Shown here piece after piece: positions 8,976 to 17,326 of a DNA stretch of 64,000 nt (positions within the stretch are counted from its first letter, which is position 1; every line of letters begins with the position of its first letter). The DNA lies in contig NZ_CP067100.1 of assembly GCF_016616235.1 (NCBI RefSeq), positions 5,701,001 through 5,765,000 of the forward strand, written 5' to 3'. The translations under genes and the position numbers were made by a program. Source of the DNA: Bradyrhizobium diazoefficiens (GTDB lineage: Bacteria; Pseudomonadota; Alphaproteobacteria; Rhizobiales; Xanthobacteraceae). The notes under the pieces are model-generated. The model was given only the letters and a program-made list of their open reading frames with translations. It had not been told where the DNA came from and did not search any database.

Positions 8976-9770
8976 ATGCCAGCTCCCGTCTCCCAACCCG
9001 ACGATCCCGCGCTGCTGCGGATCGACGGCCCGATCGCGACCATCACGCTGAACCGCCCCGCCGCGTTCAATTCGATCAACCTTGCAATCGCGCAAAAGCT
9101 CGAACAGCTCGCGGCCGCTATCGAAGCCGACGACGCCATCCGCGTCGTGGTGATCGAGGGCGAAGGCCGCGCCTTCTCGGCCGGAGGCGATCTCCAGACG
9201 ATCGGCGCCGCCGCCGAAGCGGGCACGGTGACGCCGGTGGTCGGCGAGCTCCTGAAGCACTATCATGCCTTCATCGAGATCATCCGGCGCATGCCGAAGA
9301 TCTCGCTGTCGAGCGTGCACGGCTCGGCTGCCGGCGCCGGCATGGGCCTCGCCTTCGTCACCGACCTCTGCATCGCCGCCGAGGACGCCAAATTCACGCC
9401 GGCCTATGCCAAGATCGGCGTGTCGCCGGACGGCGGCTCCACAGTCGGCGTCGTCGGCACGGTCGGCGCCCGGCGCGCGCTGCAGATTTTCCTGTCCGAG
9501 GACAATTTTACCGCGCAGCAGGCCTATGAATGGGGGCTCGTCGCCAGGGCCGTTCCCGCTGCGGAGCTGAAGACGGCGACGCGGACCCTCGCCGAGCGAT
9601 TGGCGCAGAACCCGCCGGCGGCGATCGCTGGCACCAAGCAGCTGGTGCATCAGGCCGCCACCACGCCGGTGAAACAGCAGCTCGACGCCGAGGAGCACAA
9701 GATCATCATGGCGATGAACACGGAGGAGTTTCGTGTTGCCGTGAAGAAGTTCACGAGCAAGGCCAAGTAG
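8976..9770 (+). CDS. Enoyl-CoA hydratase/isomerase family protein
   Basis: This is a 264-residue crotonase-fold enzyme. The oxyanion-hole segments are AFSAGGDLQTIG (about 68-79) and VHGSAAGAGMGLAF (about 112-125). Where classical hydratases carry two catalytic glutamates, this protein has TPAYAKIGVSPDGGST: the first Glu position is not Glu and the second is Asp. That pattern is closer to PaaG-type or delta-isomerase-like members than to a standard hydratase. The ATG at 8976 has CCGGAG upstream. It stands alone between divergent and convergent neighbours. Confidence 0.85.
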   Translation: MPAPVSQPDDPALLRIDGPIATITLNRPAAFNSINLAIAQKLEQLAAAIEADDAIRVVVIEGEGRAFSAGGDLQTIGAAAEAGTVTPVVGELLKHYHAFIEIIRRMPKISLSSVHGSAAGAGMGLAFVTDLCIAAEDAKFTPAYAKIGVSPDGGSTVGVVGTVGARRALQIFLSEDNFTAQQAYEWGLVARAVPAAELKTATRTLAERLAQNPPAAIAGTKQLVHQAATTPVKQQLDAEEHKIIMAMNTEEFRVAVKKFTSKAK

Positions 9771-9785
9771 CGCTCACAAGCAGGT

Positions 9786-11126
9786 TCACTGCGGACAGAT
9801 ATAGCCCGTCCCCGCCGGCGACTTGAAGCAGCCGACCGACTCGGGAAGCACGTGGCGCGGCAGCCACAGCACGACGCTTGGGAAGTAGATCGCGAACGCG
9901 ATGGTGGCGAAGAACACGAGGTAGATCGGCAATGCGGCGCGTAGCGCTTTAGCGAAACTTATGCCGACGAATTTCGACGCCATCAGCAGCACGAGTCCGT
10001 AAGGCGGCGTGATCAGGCCGAAGGCGAGCGTCGCGATCAGCACCACGCCCATGTGCACACCATTGATCTCGCCGGCCTCGGTGAGCGCATTCACCAGCGG
10101 CATGAAGATGATGATGGTCGGCACCGGCTCGATGAAATCGCCCACCACCGTGAACAGCAGCACCATCAAGAGCATGATCAAATGCGGATCGTTGCCGGCG
10201 ATCGAGGTGATCATCTCGGCGATGTAGTTCGCGCCGCGCAAATAGGCGAGCATCCAGCCGAACGCATTGGCGGCGCCGATGGTGATCAGCGGCAGCGAGA
10301 AGATCAGCCCGGCGAGGCAGAAATCATACGGGATCTTCCTGATGTGCCCGCGGTTGAGCGCGGGGATCACGACCAACACGATCCAGACCACGGCGACGAC
10401 GCCGGCCTCGGTCGGCGTGAACCAGCCGGTGAGGATGCCGCCGAGCAGGATGACCGGAATCATCAGCGGCAGCGCCGCATCGCCCGCCGCGAACACCACC
10501 TGCCGCAGCGGCGCGCGCGGCTTGCGCAGGCCGGAGGGGCCGAAGAAATAGCAGTAGATCATCAGCCCGAACCCGATCATCAAGCCGGGCACGACACCCG
10601 CCATGAACAGCCCGGCGATCGAGACGTTGCCGACCGCGCCGTAGACAACGGCGGTGATGCTGGGCGGCACCAGCGCGGCGATGGTCGAGGCCGACGCGAT
10701 GATGGCAGCGATGAAAGCGGGCTCATAGCCCTCGCGCCTCATCGGGCCGCCGAGTGCGCGGCTCATCACCGCGACGTCGGCGGTGGTCGAGCCCGACATT
10801 TCCGAGAAGAACATGCTGAAAACGACCACGACCTGCGATAGCCCGCCCCTGATATGCCCGACCAGCGACACCGACAGATTCGCGATCCGCACCACCACAT
10901 TGGCCGAGCTCATGAGCTCGCCGACCAGCAGGAAGAACGGGATCGCCAGCAGCGCCTCGGAATCGACGCCGTCAAAGATCTTCTGGATGATCGCGGCCAG
11001 CGAGACATCCGACAGGATCGCCCCGATGAAAACGCCGGCCATCAGCGAGAACGGCACGGGCACGCCGAGATAGCCGAACGACAGGAAGCAGATCGACATC
11101 AACGCCAGGACGACAGGTGCGCTCAC
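9786..11126 (-). CDS. dctM: TRAP transporter large permease (DctM)
   Basis: This 446-residue membrane protein has 11-12 hydrophobic helices; it is the ion-coupled translocating subunit of a tripartite periplasmic transporter. Family hallmarks visible are AIPFFLLVGELMSSANV near residue 62, FFSEMSGSTTADVAVMS near 105, and PPSITAVVYGAVGNVSIAGLF near 155. Its start overlaps the stop of the small permease gene by four bases (ATGA), so translation is coupled. The C-terminal 20 residues after the last helix (VLPESVGCFKSP...) are longer than usual. It works with the small permease and the binding protein at 11988-12983. Confidence 0.93.
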   Translation of the reverse strand: MSAPVVLALMSICFLSFGYLGVPVPFSLMAGVFIGAILSDVSLAAIIQKIFDGVDSEALLAIPFFLLVGELMSSANVVVRIANLSVSLVGHIRGGLSQVVVVFSMFFSEMSGSTTADVAVMSRALGGPMRREGYEPAFIAAIIASASTIAALVPPSITAVVYGAVGNVSIAGLFMAGVVPGLMIGFGLMIYCYFFGPSGLRKPRAPLRQVVFAAGDAALPLMIPVILLGGILTGWFTPTEAGVVAVVWIVLVVIPALNRGHIRKIPYDFCLAGLIFSLPLITIGAANAFGWMLAYLRGANYIAEMITSIAGNDPHLIMLLMVLLFTVVGDFIEPVPTIIIFMPLVNALTEAGEINGVHMGVVLIATLAFGLITPPYGLVLLMASKFVGISFAKALRAALPIYLVFFATIAFAIYFPSVVLWLPRHVLPESVGCFKSPAGTGYICPQ

Positions 11127-11701
11127 GGCTGCGCCCTCGTCTGGGCCTCGGTGACGACGGCGGCCCCATCTTCCTCGGGGGGCTCAGGATGGTCAAAACC
11201 ATTGCGCAGGCCGTTGACCAGCTGCTCGATCGTGAACAGGCCGATCAGCACGCCCGAGAGCGGGATGATCGCATAGAGCGAGGCGATCGGCGTCCCCGAG
11301 GGCAGACGGAAGCTGCCGAAGCCGCGGAGATAATTCTCATAGCCGTACCAGATCAGGCAGAAGGCGACGCCGAGCACGATGAGGCGGATGATGACTTCCA
11401 CGATCAGCCGCGGCGTGCCGTGCATCGCTTCGGAGATCGCGGTGAGATAGAGGTGGTCGTTGCGCCGGGTCGCCGCGGCGGTGCCGATGAAGATCGCGTA
11501 AATGAACAGCGTCGAGGTCACCTCCTGGAGCCACAGCCAGGGATGGCCGATGGTGCGCGTCACGATGTCGGCGGTCACCGACAGCGAGAAGCCGAAGCAG
11601 AGCACGCCGCAGAGGACCATCAGCGCCAGCTCGAGCCAGTCGAGCCAGCGCCATTTCAGGTGGCGCTGGCGTTGGACAAGCAGTTTGTCGGCGATGGCCA
11701 T
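11123..11701 (-). CDS. dctQ: TRAP transporter small permease (DctQ)
   Basis: This 192-residue membrane protein has four predicted helices (about 27-48, 62-80, 100-120, 145-165), the usual DctQ layout. The WLWLQEVTSTLFIYAIFIGTA segment after helix 1 is typical. The C-terminus is acidic and proline-rich. It overlaps the large permease gene by four bases. A 285-base gap with a family A repeat separates it from the binding-protein gene upstream, which may lower expression of the membrane subunits relative to the binding protein. Confidence 0.88.
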   Translation of the reverse strand: MAIADKLLVQRQRHLKWRWLDWLELALMVLCGVLCFGFSLSVTADIVTRTIGHPWLWLQEVTSTLFIYAIFIGTAAATRRNDHLYLTAISEAMHGTPRLIVEVIIRLIVLGVAFCLIWYGYENYLRGFGSFRLPSGTPIASLYAIIPLSGVLIGLFTIEQLVNGLRNGFDHPEPPEEDGAAVVTEAQTRAQP

Positions 11702-11767
11702 TCAACGTCCTCGTCGTCAGCGCTTAGGCGGAACGAATTTTCGGCGCAATCGACGCCGGTCGATGGT

Positions 11768-11921
11768 CCACCTCTCCCGCAGGGAGATTGGATCGCATCG
11801 AAAGATGCGATCCAAGTGAGGGGTTCTGGTCTCACGAGTGCCGCGGCCCCTCACCCGGATTGCACCGGACGATGCTCCGCATCGCCGGGAGCAATCCGAC
11901 CTCTCCCTGCTGGGGAGAGGA
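11768..11921. repeat. Mosaic palindromic intergenic repeat, family A
   Basis: This copy has CACCTCTCCC at the left end, a GGATCGCATCGAAAGATGCGATCC hairpin (8-base arms or more), CCCCTCACCCGGATTG, a GATGCTCCGCATCG module and CCTCTCCCTGCTGGGGAGAGG at the right end. It matches the modules at 383-526 and 29185-29325. It lies inside the dctP-dctQM transcription unit, so it probably folds in the mRNA. Confidence 0.75.
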
Positions 11922-11987
11922 ACCCGGGCGCTCCAGCGAGCGAAACTTCATCATCGGATGACGCCGCCCAGCGTGGGTATCGGCGCC

Positions 11988-12983
11988 CTAATTGATCGAC
12001 CGGATCAGATCCTTGATCTTCTCGGCATGCGGGCCGAGCTCCTTGGCGAGCTTGTCGAGATAGGGATCGGCGATCGTCGTAAAACTCTTCTTGTCGACGT
12101 TGTCGACGACCTTGACGCCCATCTTCTTCAGCTTCTCCGCCGCGGTGCGTTCCAGCTCGAACGCCTTCTGCGGCTCCTTGGTGCTGATCTCGTTGGCCGC
12201 GGTCTGCACCCAGCCTTTCTGCTCGGCCGACAGGCTCTGCCAGAGCTTGTCGGAGACGAACACCAGCGCGTTGTTGGCCTCATGCTCCGTGATATTGAGG
12301 ACCGGCGCGACCTCGTAGTGCTTGTTGACGAGGTAGACGTTGATGCTGTTCTCGGCGACGTCGACCACGCCGGTTTGCAAAGAGGTGTAGACGCTGCCGA
12401 ACGGCATGTGCACGGTTTGGGCGCCATAGGCGGGGAACATGGTGTCCTCGGTCGCGGTCGCCTGCACGCGGACCTTCAGCCCCTTGATATCAGCCACATT
12501 GTGGATCTCCTTCTTGGAGTACATGTGGCGTACGCCCTGCGAGCCCGTGCCGATGAGATGCAGACCCTGCGTGGTCTCGTCGATCATGATCTTGAGGGCC
12601 TCGAACACGCGGGGGTCGGCCAGCCCCTTGATCACGTGGTTCTCGTCGCGGAACAAATAGTGCAGCGACATCACGCCGGCCTGCGGCGAGATTGTCGCGG
12701 TATTGGCCGACGAGACGATGGAGAATTCAACGTCGCCCGCCTTCACGAGCTGCAGCACCTGCGGCTCCTGGCCGAGCTGTGCGCCGGGATACTGGTCGAT
12801 GATCATGGTGCCCTTGCTCAATTCCTTGAGCTTGTCGGCAAACAGGTCACCCGCGATGGAATAGCCGGTGTTGCGCGGCTGGTCATAGGCGAAGCGATAA
12901 TGCTTCACCTCCTGCGCCCCGGCCCCGGTGACGAAAAGCATGGCGGCGACAGCCGCGAGCCCACACATGGATCGTGCAATCAT
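11988..12983 (-). CDS. dctP: TRAP transporter solute-binding protein (DctP)
   Basis: This 331-residue periplasmic protein has a signal peptide at about 1-23 (cleavage after GAGA). The DctP fold is clear: DQYPGAQLGQEPQVLQLVKAGDVEF near residues 63-87 and the conserved KGLKVRVQ segment near 167-174, whose arginine normally holds the ligand carboxylate. The gene lies 57 bases after the IlvD/Edd dehydratase gene and upstream of the two permease genes, all on one strand. This suggests an acidic sugar or sugar acid as ligand. Confidence 0.92.
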   Translation of the reverse strand: MIARSMCGLAAVAAMLFVTGAGAQEVKHYRFAYDQPRNTGYSIAGDLFADKLKELSKGTMIIDQYPGAQLGQEPQVLQLVKAGDVEFSIVSSANTATISPQAGVMSLHYLFRDENHVIKGLADPRVFEALKIMIDETTQGLHLIGTGSQGVRHMYSKKEIHNVADIKGLKVRVQATATEDTMFPAYGAQTVHMPFGSVYTSLQTGVVDVAENSINVYLVNKHYEVAPVLNITEHEANNALVFVSDKLWQSLSAEQKGWVQTAANEISTKEPQKAFELERTAAEKLKKMGVKVVDNVDKKSFTTIADPYLDKLAKELGPHAEKIKDLIRSIN

Positions 12984-13040
12984 CGTTTCCCCCTGTTTTA
13001 TCGCCCGCCGCTTGTGCGGTCTGGGCGCGCGTTCGGTTAG

Positions 13041-14756
13041 TTAATCCGTCTTTGGTCCAGTCCTCTGCATGAAGTCGAAATCGCAGCCCTCATCGGCCTG
13101 CAGGATGGTCTTGTCGAATAGCCAGGCGTAACCTCGCTTGGTCCCCTCGGGCGCAGCCGCCGGCTTCAAGGCGGCGCGCCGCCGCTCGAGCTCGGCGGCA
13201 TCGACCAGCAGCTCGATGCTGCGCCTGGCCACGTCGAGGCTGATCATGTCGCCGTTCCTCACCAGCGCCAGCGGCCCGCCGACGGCGGCTTCGGGCGTGA
13301 TGTGCAGCACGATGGTGCCGAACGCGGTGCCGCTCATGCGCGCGTCGGAAATGCGCACCATGTCCTTGGTGCCGCCGCGTGCGAGCTTCTTCGGGATCGG
13401 CAGATAGCCCGCCTCGGGCATGCCGGGCGCGCCCTTGGGGCCGGCATTGCGCAGCACCAAGACGTCATCGGCGTTCACGTCGAGTTCGGGATCATCGACC
13501 CGCAACGTCATGTCCTCGACGGATTCGAACACCACCGCGCGGCCCGTATGCTGCAACAGTTTCGGGCTTGCCGCCGATTGCTTGATGACGGCACCGCGCG
13601 GCGCGAGGTTGCCGCGCAAGACGGCAAGACCGCCTTCCGTCTTGATCGGATTGTCGCGCGAGCGGATCGCGTCCTGTCCGGGCACGTCCTCCGCATTGGC
13701 GACGACATCGCGCAGCGTCTGGCCCGCGATCGTCTTTGCATCGAGATCGATGAGATCGCCGAGCTGCGCCAGCAGTTTTGGTACGCCGCCGGCGTGATGG
13801 AAATGCTCCATGTAGTGCTCGCCCGACGGTTTGAGGTCGATCAGCACCGGCACCTTGCGGCCGATCTGATCGAACTCTTCGAGATCGAGCCGGTGCGGTG
13901 AGCGATGCGCCATCGCGGTCAGGTGAATGAGGCCATTGGTCGAGCCGCCGATCGCCTGCAGCACGACCTGCGCATTCCTGAAGGAGGCCGGGGTGAGGAG
14001 CTCGCTCGGCTTTGGCCCCTTGGTCTTGGCCATCCCGGCGGCAACCCGGCCGCTCGCTTCAGCCAGACGGAAACGCTCGGCATGCGGCGCCGGGATCGTC
14101 GCGCTCATCGGCAGCGACAGGCCCATGGCTTCGATCACGCAGGCCATGGTCGAAGCTGTGCCCATCACCATGCAGGTGCCCACCGACGGTGCGAGACGAC
14201 CGTTCACCGCTTCGATCTCGGCATCGTCCATCTCGCCGGCGCGGTACTTGCCCCAGAGGCGGCGGCAATCGGTGCAGGCGCCCAGCACCTCGCCCTTGTG
14301 ATGGCCGACCACCATAGGACCGACGGGGATGACCACGGTCGGCAAATCGGCGCTGATCGCAGCCATCACCTGCGCGGGAAGCGTCTTGTCGCAGCCGCCG
14401 ATCACGATCACCGCATCCATCGGCTGGGCCCGGATCATCTCCTCGGTGTCCATCGCCATCAGATTGCGCAGATACATCGAGGTCGGATGCGCAAAGCTTT
14501 CGGCGATCGAGATGGTCGGGAACACGAACGGCATCGCGCCCGACAGCATCACGCCGCGCTTCGCGGCCTCGATGATTTGGGGGACGTTGCCGTGGCAGGG
14601 ATTGTAGTCGCTATAGGTATTGGTGATGCCGACGATCGGGCGCTCCAGCGCGTCGTCGGAATAGCCCATGGCCTTGATGAACGCCTTGCGCAGGAACAGC
14701 GAGAAGCCGGCATCGCCGTAGCTGGTCAGACCCTTGCGCAAACCACTCGTCATCAT
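13041..14756 (-). CDS. IlvD/Edd family dehydratase, sugar-acid type
   Basis: This is a 571-residue iron-sulfur dehydratase. Cys54 (NPCHGN), Cys122 (GGCDKTLP) and Cys195 (GTCMVMGTAS) are the cluster ligands expected of the family, and GGSTNGLIHL is also conserved. Family members dehydrate dihydroxy acids or sugar acids to 2-keto-3-deoxy acids. Pairing with a TRAP transporter and a GntR regulator favours a sugar acid such as arabonate, xylonate or galactonate over the branched-chain amino acid pathway. The start is placed at tandem ATGs (14756 and 14753) behind a strong AAGGAG; the second ATG has the better spacing. A longer upstream frame runs through the regulator's promoter and is rejected. 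Confidence 0.9.
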   Translation of the reverse strand: MMTSGLRKGLTSYGDAGFSLFLRKAFIKAMGYSDDALERPIVGITNTYSDYNPCHGNVPQIIEAAKRGVMLSGAMPFVFPTISIAESFAHPTSMYLRNLMAMDTEEMIRAQPMDAVIVIGGCDKTLPAQVMAAISADLPTVVIPVGPMVVGHHKGEVLGACTDCRRLWGKYRAGEMDDAEIEAVNGRLAPSVGTCMVMGTASTMACVIEAMGLSLPMSATIPAPHAERFRLAEASGRVAAGMAKTKGPKPSELLTPASFRNAQVVLQAIGGSTNGLIHLTAMAHRSPHRLDLEEFDQIGRKVPVLIDLKPSGEHYMEHFHHAGGVPKLLAQLGDLIDLDAKTIAGQTLRDVVANAEDVPGQDAIRSRDNPIKTEGGLAVLRGNLAPRGAVIKQSAASPKLLQHTGRAVVFESVEDMTLRVDDPELDVNADDVLVLRNAGPKGAPGMPEAGYLPIPKKLARGGTKDMVRISDARMSGTAFGTIVLHITPEAAVGGPLALVRNGDMISLDVARRSIELLVDAAELERRRAALKPAAAPEGTKRGYAWLFDKTILQADEGCDFDFMQRTGPKTD

Positions 14757-14798
14757 GCCACTCCTTAACGCTGCCATTGTGGTACAGGCTGCCCCTCG

Positions 14799-14873
14799 AT
14801 TGTCAATAAGATTGGTCCATATTGTCGCGGTTTCCGGCGTACGGCGCCGCACGTGATGCAAATTATTGACAAT
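14799..14873. promoter_or_regulatory. Twin operator palindromes in the IlvD/GntR divergent promoter
   Basis: ATTGTCAATAA at 14799-14809 and its exact inverse TTATTGACAAT at 14863-14873 flank the middle of the 162-base divergent gap. Each holds a 9-base palindrome ATTGWCAAT, with centres 64 bases apart, about six helical turns. The arrangement suits a dimeric GntR/FCD repressor binding two same-face sites to control both the dehydratase operon and its own gene. Binding by the adjacent regulator is inferred. Confidence 0.65.
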
Positions 14874-14918
14874 CCCGCCCTTCCCTGCTCCACAAGGCGA
14901 GAGGCCGAGACTGAGGGC

Positions 14919-15605
14919 ATGTCCGACATTCGCACCGCAGACAGCATGCCGGTCCGGCGCGACGATCCGGACGACGTCGTTGCGCGGCTGGAGGAGGACA
15001 TCATCTTCGGCCGCCTGCCGCCGGGCGCGCGCCTCACCGAAGACGCGCTGATGTCGCGCTACGGCACCTCCAGGCACTTTGTGCGGCAAGCGCTGGTGGA
15101 TGCCGAGCGCCGCGGCATCGTTCGCCGCGAGAAGAATGTCGGCGCCACCGTGCGGTTCTACTCGGCCGAGGAGGTCCGGCAGATCTACGAGGTCCGGGAA
15201 ATGCTGACCCGGCAGGCCGCGCTGATGATCCCCCTGCCCGCGCCGCAAACCCTGATCGACGAGCTGACTGCGCTGCAACGGCGATATTGTGCGAGAGCCG
15301 AGGTGCAGGACTTACGCGGCCTCCACGAGGCCAACGACGCCTTCCACCTCGCGCTGTTCTCGGCTTGCGGCAATCCCTATCTGGTGCGCTCACTCGAGCA
15401 CTACATGAACCTGACGCTGCCGATGCGCGCGAAGAATCTCGCCGACCGCGAGGGGCTGGCGCAATCGCGGCGTCAGCATGAATTGATGATCGAACTGCTG
15501 AAGGGCCGCGACAGCTGGGCGTTGGCGCAGCTGTGTGTGGATCACATGCAGTTCAGCAAGGAGGATTATCTGGCGAGGATCGCCGGCGAGCAAACGAAAC
15601 CCTAG
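14919..15605 (+). CDS. GntR family regulator with FCD (FadR C-terminal) domain
   Basis: This is a 228-residue transcription factor. The winged helix-turn-helix spans about residues 20-85 (ARLEEDIIFGRLPPGARLTEDALMSRYG...RHFVRQAL). The all-helical FCD domain follows, with NDAFHLALFSACGNPYL and the later SRRQHELMIEL and CVDHM histidines expected to bind a metal that contacts the effector. The ATG at 14919 has GAGGG upstream; an in-frame ATG 22 codons earlier lies too close to the operator. It is divergent from the IlvD/TRAP operon and probably represses it until a sugar-acid effector binds. Confidence 0.9.
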   Translation: MSDIRTADSMPVRRDDPDDVVARLEEDIIFGRLPPGARLTEDALMSRYGTSRHFVRQALVDAERRGIVRREKNVGATVRFYSAEEVRQIYEVREMLTRQAALMIPLPAPQTLIDELTALQRRYCARAEVQDLRGLHEANDAFHLALFSACGNPYLVRSLEHYMNLTLPMRAKNLADREGLAQSRRQHELMIELLKGRDSWALAQLCVDHMQFSKEDYLARIAGEQTKP

Positions 15606-15619
15606 CGCCGGCTTCCGGT

Positions 15620-15904
15620 CTAACCCGCGCGCGCCTTTGCAAAGGCCTTGCGACCGCCCCAGAACGCGAAAGCAGCCATCGCACCAATACCGATAAAACT
15701 CGGAAGGCTGCCCGCAAGGCCCGACACAATCGCGGCAAAGCCCCAGAGCGCCGCAGAGCCGTACAAGATCAATCCGACGATGGCCGTGCCGCCGCGTTGT
15801 GCCAGGCTGTAGCTGGTCTCGGCGGCCGCGGACGCCGTGCGGACGGTCCGGACGACTCGATCGTCGTCCGGCTGGCCCCATGTTGCGGCCGGTTTGCGGA
15901 TCAT
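15620..15904 (-). CDS. Small membrane protein downstream of PspA
   Basis: This 94-residue protein has a basic, hydrophilic first third and two hydrophobic helices (about 40-62 and 66-84), ending AFAKARAG. It starts inside the stop codon of the PspA-like gene (ATGA overlap), so the two are translationally coupled. It resembles no family I can name; the coupling suggests it is a membrane partner or anchor for the PspA-like protein. It is convergent with the GntR gene, with 14 bases between them. Confidence 0.7.
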   Translation of the reverse strand: MIRKPAATWGQPDDDRVVRTVRTASAAAETSYSLAQRGGTAIVGLILYGSAALWGFAAIVSGLAGSLPSFIGIGAMAAFAFWGGRKAFAKARAG

Positions 15905-16575
15905 CAGGCAGCCTGCCCGGCTTTCAGCGCGGCAAGCCGCTCGGCCACGCTGGCGCTCTTCTGCATGCCGTCGATCTCTGCAACGCGGTTGATCGTGGAG
16001 GCGTCGGTGCGCGTGAAGCCAACGCCGCCGGCTCCGGTCATTGCGCGATCGAACGCCTTTTCGGCTGCGTCCACCTTCTTCTCCGCCGAGCGGCTCGGCT
16101 GCGCCGGGCCGTGGCCGCCAAACGCCGCCTGCTGCTGCGACATCGTGAAGGCCTGGAGCGTATCCTCCATCTGGCGCTTGCGCGCCTGAAGCGCGGTGAG
16201 GCTGTCTTCCAGACGCTTCTCCAGCTCGTGCGTCTGCTCCTGAACGGCGTCCAGCTTCTTCGCCTGATCCTCGAAGTCGATCTGGCGGCTCAGCGCGGCC
16301 TCGGCGAGATCATCGCGCTGCTGGTCCACGGCGAATTTGGCTTTGGCGGTCAACTCCTCGGCGCGCTCGGCGAGCATCTTCTGCTGACGCGCAGCCTGCA
16401 GCCGGCGCGCCATCGTGGCTTCATGCTCCGCCTTCACCTCGTCGATTGCACGATCCGCCTCGCGGATTGCCTCGCGCATGACGGCATCGCTGCCGGCCTT
16501 TTCCATCCGATCAACAGTGTCCTCGACTTTTGCCGAGAGCAGACGGGACACACGCGCGAAAATCGATTCAGCCAT
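15904..16575 (-). CDS. pspA: PspA/IM30 family protein
   Basis: This 223-residue, almost wholly helical protein begins ESIFARVSRLLSAKVEDTVDR, the amphipathic membrane-binding start of PspA/Vipp1 proteins. A long coiled coil follows (about 30-190) with many charged heptads and an insert GGHGPAQPSRSAEKK near 150-164. PspA proteins assemble on the inner membrane and stabilise it under stress. It overlaps the next small membrane gene by four bases and is divergent from lemA. No PspF or PspBC genes are nearby, as is usual outside enteric bacteria. Confidence 0.82.
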   Translation of the reverse strand: MAESIFARVSRLLSAKVEDTVDRMEKAGSDAVMREAIREADRAIDEVKAEHEATMARRLQAARQQKMLAERAEELTAKAKFAVDQQRDDLAEAALSRQIDFEDQAKKLDAVQEQTHELEKRLEDSLTALQARKRQMEDTLQAFTMSQQQAAFGGHGPAQPSRSAEKKVDAAEKAFDRAMTGAGGVGFTRTDASTINRVAEIDGMQKSASVAERLAALKAGQAA

Positions 16576-16727
16576 GAAGAACCCCTTTGTGAAATCTGCA
16601 CGGAGTAGGCGCAGAATTCATTTAAGGTAGTGTTATTCCAAACGACAACTTTAGCAGCTGTTTGCAAGGATTCCGCAACCGGCACGCGGTACCCTGGAGG
16701 CAAGGCACCCCAGGGAGAGAGTGTGTC

Positions 16728-17306
16728 ATGTTATTGTCATTGGTCATTGTTTGCCTAGCGACGCTGCTGCTGTTCATTGCCGTGCCTTCCTATGTCGCCT
16801 ACGCGACGCACAATCGTCTCGTCGCGCTCGACCAGCGCTGCGACACCGCGTTTGGCGACATCGACGTCCATCTGAAGCACCGTCACAACCTGATTCCGCC
16901 GCTGGTGGAGACGGTGCGCGGTTTCGTTGAGCATGAGAACGACATTCTCCTGGGCATCACCCAGGCGCGCACCGCGGCGCTGCAAGCCGCCACCCCCGAG
17001 CTGCGGCTCAGCGCCGAGAAAGATTTGACTCAAAACATCAACGCATTGATCGGAATGGCGGAGCGCTATCCCGAACTCAAGGCGTCCGGCCATTTTTCCG
17101 AGCTCAGGCGCGAACTCATCGATGCGGAAAATCGCATCACCGCTTCGCGGCGCTTCTACAATCTGGCCGTCGAGGAATATGCGACGACGCTGCGGCAGTT
17201 TCCCGGAAGCTATATCGGCCGCGTGTTCAGGATGGGCGCGCGCAAGCCATACGATCTCGGCATCGAACGCGTTCTGATCGACGAACCCCTCGCAGTCAAA
17301 TTCTGA
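16728..17306 (+). CDS. lemA: LemA family protein
   Basis: This 192-residue protein has an N-terminal membrane helix (about 2-25), then the LemA helical bundle with the family hallmark HRHNLIPPLVETVRGFVEHE (about 50-69) and a conserved ending FYNLAVEEYATTLRQFPG. Start at the ATG that opens the membrane helix; GGGAGAGA lies upstream. It is followed after 20 bases by an M48 metalloprotease gene, a pairing common for LemA and HtpX-like proteases. Likely an inner-membrane protein with most of its mass on the outside. Molecular role unknown. Confidence 0.85.
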   Translation: MLLSLVIVCLATLLLFIAVPSYVAYATHNRLVALDQRCDTAFGDIDVHLKHRHNLIPPLVETVRGFVEHENDILLGITQARTAALQAATPELRLSAEKDLTQNINALIGMAERYPELKASGHFSELRRELIDAENRITASRRFYNLAVEEYATTLRQFPGSYIGRVFRMGARKPYDLGIERVLIDEPLAVKF

Positions 17307-17326
17307 TCGAAGACGAGGACCTCGCC

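Noticed and set aside
13041..15278. A 745-codon minus-strand frame including the IlvD/Edd gene
   Set aside because: The first 174 codons run antisense through the GntR gene and its promoter and have no ribosome site; AAGGAG at 14761-14766 marks the real start.
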